Below, in pieces: positions 54,349-62,204 of a DNA stretch of 64,000 bases. The notes beneath the pieces were generated by a model, which did no database searches, had not been told where the DNA came from, and saw only the letters and a list, made by a program, of their open reading frames with translations. The stretch covers positions 1,156,501-1,220,500 of the forward strand of contig NC_013170.1 of assembly GCF_000023845.1 (NCBI RefSeq). Reading direction: 5' to 3'. Position 1 is the first letter of the stretch; every line of letters begins with the position of its first letter. The DNA is from Cryptobacterium curtum DSM 15641. Lineage in GTDB: Bacteria > Actinomycetota > Coriobacteriia > Coriobacteriales > Eggerthellaceae. The translations under genes were made by a program, and so were the position numbers.

Positions 54349-55569
54349 CTATGTATCGTCGGAAACAGGAGCGTTTTCTTTTGTTGAACTACCGAAATGA
54401 AAGAAGGGCGAAAAACTACTTGGCCTGGCCTTCTGCAGCGCTTCATCACGTAGAACTGCACCAAAGTCGGATATAACGCGAAACACAAATTCCCGTTCCT
54501 GCGGGCTCAGACGCACTCCCTTTTCGATAACCGTTCTGATATTAGATGGCAGATCTTGTTGGAAATCTGCAAAGGTCGGCACGCCAGCAGCGGCAAGCAC
54601 TGCATATACCGTATCGACTAACCGTTCGCGGTCTTCTTTGTCATGTTGACGCAACCATTGATCCAGCGCGGTATCAAACCAGATAGCCGAAGCATTTAGC
54701 CCATCTTTGCAAGCGAATTTTGATCCTTCCACCTGCCAGGTAAATGGCTCGTGCTGAAAGACGGCATGAGCCGATGAGTAAACAACGTGATAGTGGTCGT
54801 TACGTTCAAGAATCATTCCGAACATCGACGATTCGGGCACTGTTTTGTGATAGATCGTTTCAAACGCCGCTGTGGCACCACGCGGTGACGGGTCTTCAAG
54901 AAACGACGGCCCATCGTGGTTATAGACGCCCTGAATACGACTAAACACCACATCGGCGCAGGTGAGTGCTGCATATTCAGCAAGGTTGCCGCCTTTTGAA
55001 TGTCCACCAACAATGAGGAACCCTGGTAGTGCATCGGCAATACCCGAAAGATAGGCAGCGGCCGAACGATGTGAGGGAATGACCTCGATAAAGCTGAGGT
55101 TGAAGTCTTCTTTCCACCCCGCAAACGTTCCGTCGGTTCCCCGAAAAGCAACATACGAAAGACAACCGGCGCCCGGCTTACTTCCCGCTACGCCCGTATT
55201 CGTGAGGATAAAAGTCGTAGCACTGAATTGTTTTTCTATTGCCTCCGATATTTCATCGGCATAAAAAGCCACCACTACATCGCGCAGGCGGCGGCTCGCG
55301 CGACACGCCTGTAAAAACGGCTGCGTCTCTTTAGAATCCTCAAGCCAATTACCTTGCATGATCGCGCTGATATCACACAGAGACAGTACATCGTGTAGTC
55401 GCACGCCCTGCGGCGAAGAGGCGTCAAGTACAACAGATGGAACACGTGAACATGCCCTCTCCCACCTGAGATAACACAGCGAAGAAAAAACAAGTGAATC
55501 GACTTCGTTGAAAGGAAGTTCGTCGAAGGTACGCTGCTCACGTTCAAGGTATGACACGATATTTTCCAT
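54349..55569 (-). CDS. DUF2974 (Mbeg1-like) hydrolase-fold protein
   Basis: This 406-residue protein has an alpha/beta-hydrolase core with the nucleophile elbow GGHSKGGNLAEYAA near residue 195 and the family region SYVAFRGTDGTFAGWKEDFN. DUF2974 members are lipase-like, cytoplasmic and of unknown substrate. It lies 14 bases downstream of the NarL-type response regulator on the same strand and may be transcribed with it. Confidence 0.85.
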   Translation of the reverse strand: MENIVSYLEREQRTFDELPFNEVDSLVFSSLCYLRWERACSRVPSVVLDASSPQGVRLHDVLSLCDISAIMQGNWLEDSKETQPFLQACRASRRLRDVVVAFYADEISEAIEKQFSATTFILTNTGVAGSKPGAGCLSYVAFRGTDGTFAGWKEDFNLSFIEVIPSHRSAAAYLSGIADALPGFLIVGGHSKGGNLAEYAALTCADVVFSRIQGVYNHDGPSFLEDPSPRGATAAFETIYHKTVPESSMFGMILERNDHYHVVYSSAHAVFQHEPFTWQVEGSKFACKDGLNASAIWFDTALDQWLRQHDKEDRERLVDTVYAVLAAAGVPTFADFQQDLPSNIRTVIEKGVRLSPQEREFVFRVISDFGAVLRDEALQKARPSSFSPFFHFGSSTKENAPVSDDT

Positions 55570-55583
55570 GGCACTACCAGCTA

Positions 55584-56231
55584 TCAGTCAGCAAGGGATG
55601 CACGATAATAACGCACCGCTATCTGTGTGCGGTTCTTAAGGCCCAGTTTGGCAAGGATCGTACTGATGTGATTGCGCACTGTTCCTTCGCTCATATAAAG
55701 CGTCTGTGCCACTTCAGCATTATCGAGGCCCTCTGCAACTGCTTCAACCACTTCGTATTCACGATCGGTTAATACAGAAAATGTTTCGGCACGCAGGCGG
55801 TCGGCCGAAAAGTCCTCAACAGATCGACTAAAGGCGCCGGTTCGCTCAAGAATGTCACCTTCTAAAACGCTCATTCCTGCCATAGCGCTACGCAAAGCTG
55901 GGGCAATCTGGGCGATATCTTGCTTAATTAGATAGCCACGCGCACCCATTTTGAGCGCTCGCACAAGATATTCATCGTCCGAAAACGTCGTCAAATAAAC
56001 GATGCGAGCATTCGGATGGGTCTTAAGTATCACTTCTCCCGCAGAAAGCCCATCGCCAGCAGGCATCTGGATATCCATGAGAAGAATATCGGGGTTCAGC
56101 TGGCTGTAAAGGGTAACTGCCGCAGGACCGCAATCCGCCTGTCCAACCACCTCGATATCCCCTTCGGCTGAAAGAATAGCAGCCAGAGACCGCACAACAA
56201 TGGGATCGTCATCGACGATGATTACCCTCAT
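55584..56231 (-). CDS. NarL/FixJ-family response regulator
   Basis: This 215-residue regulator has a receiver domain with phospho-Asp in LLMDIQMPAGDG near residue 55 and a LuxR-type helix-turn-helix at the C-terminus (LTDREYEVVEAVAEGLDN, then VRNHISTILAKLGLKNR). Its ATG overlaps the kinase stop. The divergent ABC exporter and the palindromes at 57608-57655 are its likely target. Confidence 0.93.
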   Translation of the reverse strand: MRVIIVDDDPIVVRSLAAILSAEGDIEVVGQADCGPAAVTLYSQLNPDILLMDIQMPAGDGLSAGEVILKTHPNARIVYLTTFSDDEYLVRALKMGARGYLIKQDIAQIAPALRSAMAGMSVLEGDILERTGAFSRSVEDFSADRLRAETFSVLTDREYEVVEAVAEGLDNAEVAQTLYMSEGTVRNHISTILAKLGLKNRTQIAVRYYRASLAD

Positions 56232-57595
56232 GAGACCTCCTTGGGAAAGGTAGCAAACACAGTGAATCGCGGAGTTTTAAGAAAGTCTATCATGCCCCCA
56301 AGCGATTCAACCCGATCCTGCATCGACCGTAAACCTAAGCCTCTTTCTTGATCGAGAAGATGGGTAAGCGAACTTTCACCTGTTTCACCGCTCGTTTCAT
56401 CGCCCGATGGTAGCGTGCCATCGTTTTCTACCGTAAGACGCCAGAAGGAAGGATACTCGACAACTGTCACCCATGCACGCTGCGCCTGCCCATGCTTTGC
56501 TGCATTCGTAAGCGCTTCCTTTGCCACCGCTACAATGCATCGAGAAACAGCAGGTGGCACTGCGTCATCAAGCGTGCAGTTCACACGAACATCGCTAACG
56601 CCGCAATGCAACGCAACCGCATTGAGCGCCGTTGGCATGTCCTCCCCTTCATCAGAAAGGGCATGTACGCTTTTGCGCATCGAATCGAGCGCGGTATTCA
56701 AAGTGGCCTCTATTTCAGCGAGCTCCTTATCGAGTGCCACACCGAGAGGCGCATTTAGTGGCACTACCTCAGAAGAACCATTCGGCACTCCGTGAGGGGA
56801 ATTATCCAGTGCTGTGTTGGAAGAACCATTCAGTACCCTATTAGAGGACGTATCCGACACCGCGTTAGAAAAGCCATCCACCGCTACCTGAGAAGAGCTA
56901 TCAGGCACCTCGCTGGAAGGGCCGTCAAATGAATAACCAGAAGTACAGGATATACGCAGGGCTTTCACTTGAAAGATGAGCCGTGTCAGTAGATGTCCAA
57001 CGTTATCGTGAATATCTCGCGCAATGCGGGCACGTTCCGAAAGAGTTGCCGCGCGAATTTGAGCATCCTGAGCCTCATGAAAACGCGCATTGGCCCTTTT
57101 CAGCTTGAGCATTTCCTGCTGCAATCCATCTCGCAACGCATGGGATTGTTTAACTGCCTGGTGAACCTGAGCACTGCGAACTCCCAGCAATAAAGCAGAA
57201 AGGCAGATAACGGCACTCACTAAAACAAGCACCCTACCTGCCTCGTGCGCCGACAGCACAATAAACGCTCCGAAAAACGGAAGGCTGCAGACAACTGGCA
57301 ACAACACCCAGCTGCGAGAACGAAGAACACCCTGGCGTGCCAAATCGTACACAACAAGCGGCAACCCAACAAACGACCACGGCATGCCAAAAAAGCTTGC
57401 GCAGACATACGCGATGGGCGCAACCCATGCAAACGAATTCGTCCGAAAAATGATGCAGGATGCGCTTATCAGAATGGCGGCAAGCAGCCATGCCACTAAA
57501 ACAGCATCGACTGTGACAGCATCAACCATGCTCCCAATAAGGGCAGACGCAACACAGAGGCAAATCAATAGCCCTTTATCCACAAGCTCATTCAT
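56228..57595 (-). CDS. NarL-type sensor histidine kinase with eight 8-residue repeats
   Basis: This 455-residue kinase has about five membrane helices in the first 140 residues with a short coiled coil after them. The HisKA_3 phospho-His lies in RIARDIHDNVGHLL near residue 197, and the ATPase domain follows (VAKEALTNAAKHG; GLGLRSMQDR). The region between dimerisation helices holds eight exact 8-residue units (56926 to 56735), from DGPSSEVP through DSSSQVAV and DGFSNAVS to LNAPLGVA. Related kinases have no such insert. Confidence 0.92.
   Translation of the reverse strand: MNELVDKGLLICLCVASALIGSMVDAVTVDAVLVAWLLAAILISASCIIFRTNSFAWVAPIAYVCASFFGMPWSFVGLPLVVYDLARQGVLRSRSWVLLPVVCSLPFFGAFIVLSAHEAGRVLVLVSAVICLSALLLGVRSAQVHQAVKQSHALRDGLQQEMLKLKRANARFHEAQDAQIRAATLSERARIARDIHDNVGHLLTRLIFQVKALRISCTSGYSFDGPSSEVPDSSSQVAVDGFSNAVSDTSSNRVLNGSSNTALDNSPHGVPNGSSEVVPLNAPLGVALDKELAEIEATLNTALDSMRKSVHALSDEGEDMPTALNAVALHCGVSDVRVNCTLDDAVPPAVSRCIVAVAKEALTNAAKHGQAQRAWVTVVEYPSFWRLTVENDGTLPSGDETSGETGESSLTHLLDQERGLGLRSMQDRVESLGGMIDFLKTPRFTVFATFPKEVS
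56735..56926 (-). repeat. Eight 24-base tandem units inside the kinase gene
   Basis: The units are 24 bases (8 codons) and all in frame: DGPSSEVP, DSSSQVAV, DGFSNAVS, DTSSNRVL, NGSSNTAL, DNSPHGVP, NGSSEVVP, LNAPLGVA. The first residue is Asp or Asn in seven of eight units and the Ser-rich core is kept, although the DNA copies have diverged. Confidence 0.85.
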
Positions 57596-57607
57596 GGGGG
57601 TGATTAT

Positions 57608-57655
57608 ATGACAAATGTCATGCCTTTCTTGACCTTGAAGTGACAGCGCTCACTT
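57608..57655 (+). promoter_or_regulatory. Two palindromes 32 bp apart between kinase and exporter operons
   Basis: ATGACA-AA-TGTCAT (57608-57621) and AAGTGA-N6-TCACTT (57638-57655) have centres 32 bases apart, about three DNA turns. They lie in the 126-base gap between the divergent kinase and exporter genes and are candidates for NarL-type regulator binding. Confidence 0.5.
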
Positions 57656-57721
57656 CCCCACTTCCACTGATGCACAGACAATACAAACAAGAAAATTCAA
57701 CCTATTGGAAAGGAGAGCACC

Positions 57722-58672
57722 ATGACCGACGAAGCAGTTGCCGTATCGGGACTGGTGAAGCGCTACAAGGAAACGGTAGCGGTCGATGGACTGTCATTCA
57801 AAATAGCCCAAGGAGAAATATTTGGCCTACTTGGACCAAACGGCTCAGGTAAAACGACCACTATCAATTGTATCCTCCAGCTGCTTTCCTACGATAAAGG
57901 TACTATCAACGTTTTTGGCAAGCCGATGAGCGCCACTGCGTACGACTTGAAACGACGTATCGGCATCGTGCCACAGGAAGTAGCCGTTTTTAACGAACTT
58001 TCCGTACGTGAAAACATCGATGCATTCTGCGCTCTATACGTTGCCGATAAAAACCAGCGACGTGAACTTGTGGATGAGGCAATTGCATTCGTAGGGCTTG
58101 AAAAGTTTTCGAAGTTCCGCCCAAAAAAACTGTCTGGCGGACTCGTACGCCGCCTGAATATTGCCTGCGGTATCGCTCATAAACCTGACTTGATTATCAT
58201 GGACGAGCCAACCGTAGCAGTTGATCCACAGAGCCGTAACGCCATACTCGACGGCATCGAACACCTCAACGCACAGGGCGCTACCATCATCTATACCAGC
58301 CACTACATGGAAGAGGTCGAGCAACTCTGCCATCGCATTATGATTATGGATCGCGGACGCGAGATTGCCAGTGGAACTGCCGAAGAATTAAAGGCCCTCG
58401 TTGGTCTGGGAGAACGCATCAGTGTCGAAGTACGCGATGGGGTAGATGAAGCACTGCTTGAAGCGCTCCGTCGCCTCCCTCATGTACGAACAGTTTCCTA
58501 CACGGCAGGCCGTCTGCTGGTGGACTGCACCGCTGGCGCTCACAATCTTACTGATGTAATCAGCTGTCTCGCCGAGCGAAAGATAGCCTACGGTGGTCTT
58601 TCCTCTGAGCCACCAACGTTAAACGACGTATTTCTGGAAATCACTGGACGCGCCTTACGTGATGAGGTGTAG
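57722..58672 (+). CDS. ABC-2 exporter ATPase
   Basis: This 316-residue ATPase has Walker A GPNGSGKTT near residue 38, the Q-loop IVPQEV, signature LSGGLVRRLN, Walker B IIMDEPTVAVD and switch His TSHYMEE. The C-terminal extension is of the CcmA/DrrA type. GGAGAG precedes the ATG. It forms an operon with two permease genes and is divergent from a NarL-type two-component system, a common arrangement for envelope-stress exporters. Confidence 0.95.
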   Translation: MTDEAVAVSGLVKRYKETVAVDGLSFKIAQGEIFGLLGPNGSGKTTTINCILQLLSYDKGTINVFGKPMSATAYDLKRRIGIVPQEVAVFNELSVRENIDAFCALYVADKNQRRELVDEAIAFVGLEKFSKFRPKKLSGGLVRRLNIACGIAHKPDLIIMDEPTVAVDPQSRNAILDGIEHLNAQGATIIYTSHYMEEVEQLCHRIMIMDRGREIASGTAEELKALVGLGERISVEVRDGVDEALLEALRRLPHVRTVSYTAGRLLVDCTAGAHNLTDVISCLAERKIAYGGLSSEPPTLNDVFLEITGRALRDEV

Positions 58673-58675
58673 GCG

Positions 58676-59830
58676 ATGTATACACTCTTCAAATATCAGG
58701 TGATACGACTCTTCCGCGATAAGATGGTCCTCATCTGGGCATTTATATTTCCTGTTATTCTTTCACTGCTGTTTATGGCCATGTTTTCGGGTCTTGCGAA
58801 CTCTTATGCTGCTCACGCTATCGACTTCGGTGTTGTAGCAGATTCCGCTTATGACAAAGCACCTGGCCTCAGTACGCTCGTCGAAAAAATTTCAGATGCT
58901 CATGGCGAAAACCATCTTATTAACGCCACTTCGTTTACTTCTGCACAAGAAGCTGAAGAAGCGGTTCAAGAAGGTTCCATTTCGGGATATCTCGATGTGG
59001 AAGAGGGCAATCCCACCATTCATGTCACTCCTTCACTTTCAGAAACAGAGCAGACAGCTATTCCTATTATCAAGGCTGTTATAACGTCGTATATCCAAAC
59101 GCGCGACCAGGCTGAATCCCTTGCTAAAAATGGTAAACTCGATGCTCAAGCACTAGCACAACTGCAAACTCCCCATATCTCAACAGAGCGAGAGCAAATT
59201 ACACAAGCACCAAGCGACCCACAAGTGCGTTATTACTTTTCGCTTCTGGCATTTGCCTGCGGCATGGGCGTTATGGTTTCGCTAGCTGCCACACAAGATG
59301 CCATGCCCGACGCTTCAGAACTCGGGGCGCGTCGAGCAATGGCCGGTGTTCCCCGTTGGCGTGTACTGGCAAGTATATTTATGGGTTCGTGGCTCTGCAC
59401 CTTAGTCTGCTTACTTGTCGCCTTCTACTTTATACGAATCGTCGTAGGAATTAATTTCGGAGAACACGTAGAACTCTGTCATATCGCCATTGCCGCAGCA
59501 AGCTTTATGTCCTGTGCAGCTGGCATGGCTCTTGGAACTTTCAAACGTATAACAGGCGGTATTGTCAGCGGCATTATCACTCTGCTGTCGCTATTCACCG
59601 GCCTGTATGGCAGTGCAGCCATGAGTTTTGCAAGTACCTTTGAACAAAATTTCCCCTTGCTTGCTTCCTTAAATCCCCTGTGGCAAACAGCGCACGGCTT
59701 TTACAGTCTGCTGTATTACGACACACTCGATCCGTTCTTTCAAAATTGTACAGCGATCCTGATAATGGCTGCCGTATTCTTCACCGTCGCCTTAATTCGT
59801 ATGAGGAGAATGAGCTATGCACGTCTTTAG
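58676..59830 (+). CDS. ABC-2 type permease
   Basis: This 384-residue membrane subunit has an N-terminal helix, a large outside domain (about residues 45-190) and five C-terminal helices. It starts three bases after the ATPase gene and overlaps the next permease gene by 14 bases. It is likely to form a heterodimeric channel with that permease. Confidence 0.9.
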   Translation: MYTLFKYQVIRLFRDKMVLIWAFIFPVILSLLFMAMFSGLANSYAAHAIDFGVVADSAYDKAPGLSTLVEKISDAHGENHLINATSFTSAQEAEEAVQEGSISGYLDVEEGNPTIHVTPSLSETEQTAIPIIKAVITSYIQTRDQAESLAKNGKLDAQALAQLQTPHISTEREQITQAPSDPQVRYYFSLLAFACGMGVMVSLAATQDAMPDASELGARRAMAGVPRWRVLASIFMGSWLCTLVCLLVAFYFIRIVVGINFGEHVELCHIAIAAASFMSCAAGMALGTFKRITGGIVSGIITLLSLFTGLYGSAAMSFASTFEQNFPLLASLNPLWQTAHGFYSLLYYDTLDPFFQNCTAILIMAAVFFTVALIRMRRMSYARL

Positions 59831-60998
59831 AACCGCGCTTAAGATTGTTGCAGCGCATCGACTTTACATCTTAATCTATCTGGTGCTTATGAGTATGTTT
59901 GGCCTGTTTACCGGACAGCCATCAACAGGCGCCACTGATCAAAACACCAATAGTGCACCCACGGTAGCCGTAATTGATCGCGATGGGAGCACAATTTCAC
60001 ACGGTGTAACTACCTACCTTGAATCAGTCGGCACGATTCAGACAGTGGCTGATACAAAACGAGCACTGCAGGATGCTACCGCGCAAGGTACCATCCAATA
60101 CATCCTGATTATTCCGCAAGGATATGGCAGCGCCTTGGAACAGGCGGCCACGAGCGGCGAGAATGCTCCAGCGCTTGAGACTATCGTGAGCTATAAATCA
60201 GCTGAAGGTTCGCTTATGGATGCACGTACCGAAGCGTATCTCAATCAGATTTATAACCAGATAGCTATCGCCCAGTCTTCCCCCGCTGAAGCAGTCGCTT
60301 CTGCACAAGAGACCATGGCACAGGCTGCTGAGGTGAAATCTATCGAACAGGACACTACCCCGCTGCCGAATAATCTTATTATTTTCTTGCGCTTCTCAAT
60401 CTATCCGATATTCGCTTTCAGTGTTATTGCGATATCTGTGTTTATGACCGCCCTCAATCGGCGAGAAGTGGCAGGGCGACTGCGGGCAACATCACTTACT
60501 GGATTTTCACGCGGCACCCAAGTGTTTTTTGCCTGCCTTGCCGTTGGGATAATCGGTTGGGCCTGGATAACTGCTGTAGGTTTCGGCTACTTCCAAAACG
60601 ACATAGCAGCACAGGCATTGCCACTATTCGCTGTTGCTGCCGCAGCCTTACTTGCCTATGCGATTACCTCGGCATCGATTGGTTTTCTTTTGGGACAGCT
60701 CGGACTTGATGAACGTATAGCTAATGCCATCGCAAACATCTTCGGCATGGTGCTTTCTTTCTTAGCTGGCGCTTGGGTACCGGTAGAATATCTGCCCGAT
60801 GCAGTAGTGGCCGTATCTCACTTCACACCAGGATACTGGGTAAGCCAAGCTATTGGCGGCACGCAGTACGTAACGTCTATATCCTTTGAAGCGCTCTCGC
60901 CACTATTCGCCGATTGCGGTATATGCCTTCTGTTTGCTGCAGCTCTTTTCGCTGTTGGATTGGCAGTAGGGCGCACAAAGGCAAGCTCAGCGGTTTAA
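59817..60998 (+). CDS. ABC-2 type permease, second subunit
   Basis: This 393-residue membrane subunit has the same layout as its neighbour: one helix at the N-terminus, an outside domain of about 150 residues, and a C-terminal group of about five helices. The ATG overlaps the previous gene. Two different permeases with one ATPase indicate a heteromeric exporter. Confidence 0.9.
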   Translation: MHVFRTALKIVAAHRLYILIYLVLMSMFGLFTGQPSTGATDQNTNSAPTVAVIDRDGSTISHGVTTYLESVGTIQTVADTKRALQDATAQGTIQYILIIPQGYGSALEQAATSGENAPALETIVSYKSAEGSLMDARTEAYLNQIYNQIAIAQSSPAEAVASAQETMAQAAEVKSIEQDTTPLPNNLIIFLRFSIYPIFAFSVIAISVFMTALNRREVAGRLRATSLTGFSRGTQVFFACLAVGIIGWAWITAVGFGYFQNDIAAQALPLFAVAAAALLAYAITSASIGFLLGQLGLDERIANAIANIFGMVLSFLAGAWVPVEYLPDAVVAVSHFTPGYWVSQAIGGTQYVTSISFEALSPLFADCGICLLFAAALFAVGLAVGRTKASSAV

Positions 60999-61060
60999 CC
61001 TATAAACCACCCTGCTTAATCATTGTCATTGGCACGTTTTGACACTCCATATAAGATACT

Positions 61061-61095
61061 AAGTACACCTCACCGTACAATGGTGAGGTGTACTT
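61061..61095. terminator. Strong 14-bp hairpin after the exporter operon
   Basis: AAGTACACCTCACC (61061-61074) and GGTGAGGTGTACTT (61082-61095) pair perfectly around a 7-base loop. No long U tract follows, so it may be a terminator or an operator for the following dehydrogenase gene; a TTGACA box sits at 61039-61044. Confidence 0.55.
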
Positions 61096-61146
61096 ATGTA
61101 CGATGTGCTTGTCTGGGATATACCATTTCCCTGAACGGAGCTATCC

Positions 61147-62109
61147 ATGGCGCAAGACAGCCTAAGCGGGCAACGTGGCCAAGCAGACCAGGTGACAACC
61201 AATTTGAATAACTTGAATGCTCAAAGCAGTCAGAATAGCAAAAACGCTCATGAAGACTTGAGTGACAAAACCATGCAGAACAACCAGGACAATCAAAGCA
61301 AGGTTGTCCTTATAACAGGTGCCAGCAGCGGTATTGGATTCGCCGCGGCACAACAACTCGCACAAGCGAGTTATGTCGTATATGGTGCCGCACGGCGAGT
61401 TGAAAAAATCACCGAACTTGAAAAATATGGCGTGCATGCGATCAAACTTGATGTAACCGATGAACAATCCTGTAAACAGGCTGTTCAGACGATTATTGAT
61501 GAACAAGGACGCATTGATGTGCTGATCAATAATGCTGGATACGGAAGCTATGGCGCCATCGAAGATGTGCCGCTTGATGAAGCGCACCGCCAATTCGACG
61601 TGAATCTTTTTGGCGTGGCTGCCTTAGTAAAGGAAACAATGCCGTATATGCGCCAACAACAGGCAGGAACCATCATCAACATATCGAGTGTTGCAGGACG
61701 TATGGTTACCTTTATGGGTGGTTGGTATCACGCCACCAAATATGCTCTCGAAGCATTCTCAGATGCCCTCCGCATGGAAGCAGATGCTTTTGGTATCAAT
61801 GTTGTCATCATAGAACCAGGTGGCATTAAGACCCCTTGGGCAGATATTGCCGCTGATCACTTGGAAGAATCCTCACAAAATGGCGCTTACAAGGAAGTTG
61901 CCCAGCAAACCGCACAGACCATACGTAACCTGTATGCCAGCAACGCAGTCAGCAGCCCCGATGTTGTCGTAAACGCCATTGTTAAGGCAGTGGGCTCCCC
62001 TCACTCAAAACCACGTTACCTTATTGGATCTGGCGCAAAGCCACTGGCTTTCTTACATGCGGTGTTGCCCACCCGTGTGTTTGATCGGTTTATCAAGCGC
62101 ATAATGTAA
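61147..62109 (+). CDS. Short-chain dehydrogenase/reductase with Asn/Gln-rich N-terminus
   Basis: This 320-residue protein has a classical SDR core from about residue 53: cofactor motif TGASSGIG, NNAG, and the catalytic YHATK. The substrate is unknown. The first 50 residues, with short units rich in Asn, Gln and Ser (QSSQNSKN, TMQNNQDNQSK), are not part of the fold. An internal ATG at 61275 is in frame but the upstream one is better placed. Confidence 0.87.
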   Translation: MAQDSLSGQRGQADQVTTNLNNLNAQSSQNSKNAHEDLSDKTMQNNQDNQSKVVLITGASSGIGFAAAQQLAQASYVVYGAARRVEKITELEKYGVHAIKLDVTDEQSCKQAVQTIIDEQGRIDVLINNAGYGSYGAIEDVPLDEAHRQFDVNLFGVAALVKETMPYMRQQQAGTIINISSVAGRMVTFMGGWYHATKYALEAFSDALRMEADAFGINVVIIEPGGIKTPWADIAADHLEESSQNGAYKEVAQQTAQTIRNLYASNAVSSPDVVVNAIVKAVGSPHSKPRYLIGSGAKPLAFLHAVLPTRVFDRFIKRIM

Positions 62110-62123
62110 CTGTCTGACCCTCA

Positions 62124-62160
62124 AGCTACTTGGTTGTTCCTTTAGAGCAACTAAGTAGCT
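62124..62160. terminator. Bidirectional hairpin between convergent genes
   Basis: AGCTACTTGGTTG and the downstream CAACTAAGTAGCT pair with one mismatch around a loop of about 11 bases. It lies between the convergent dehydrogenase and antiporter genes and probably ends both. Confidence 0.6.
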
Positions 62161-62204
62161 AATTGACACTATAAATCGTACAAAAATCGAATAAATACCT
62201 ACTA

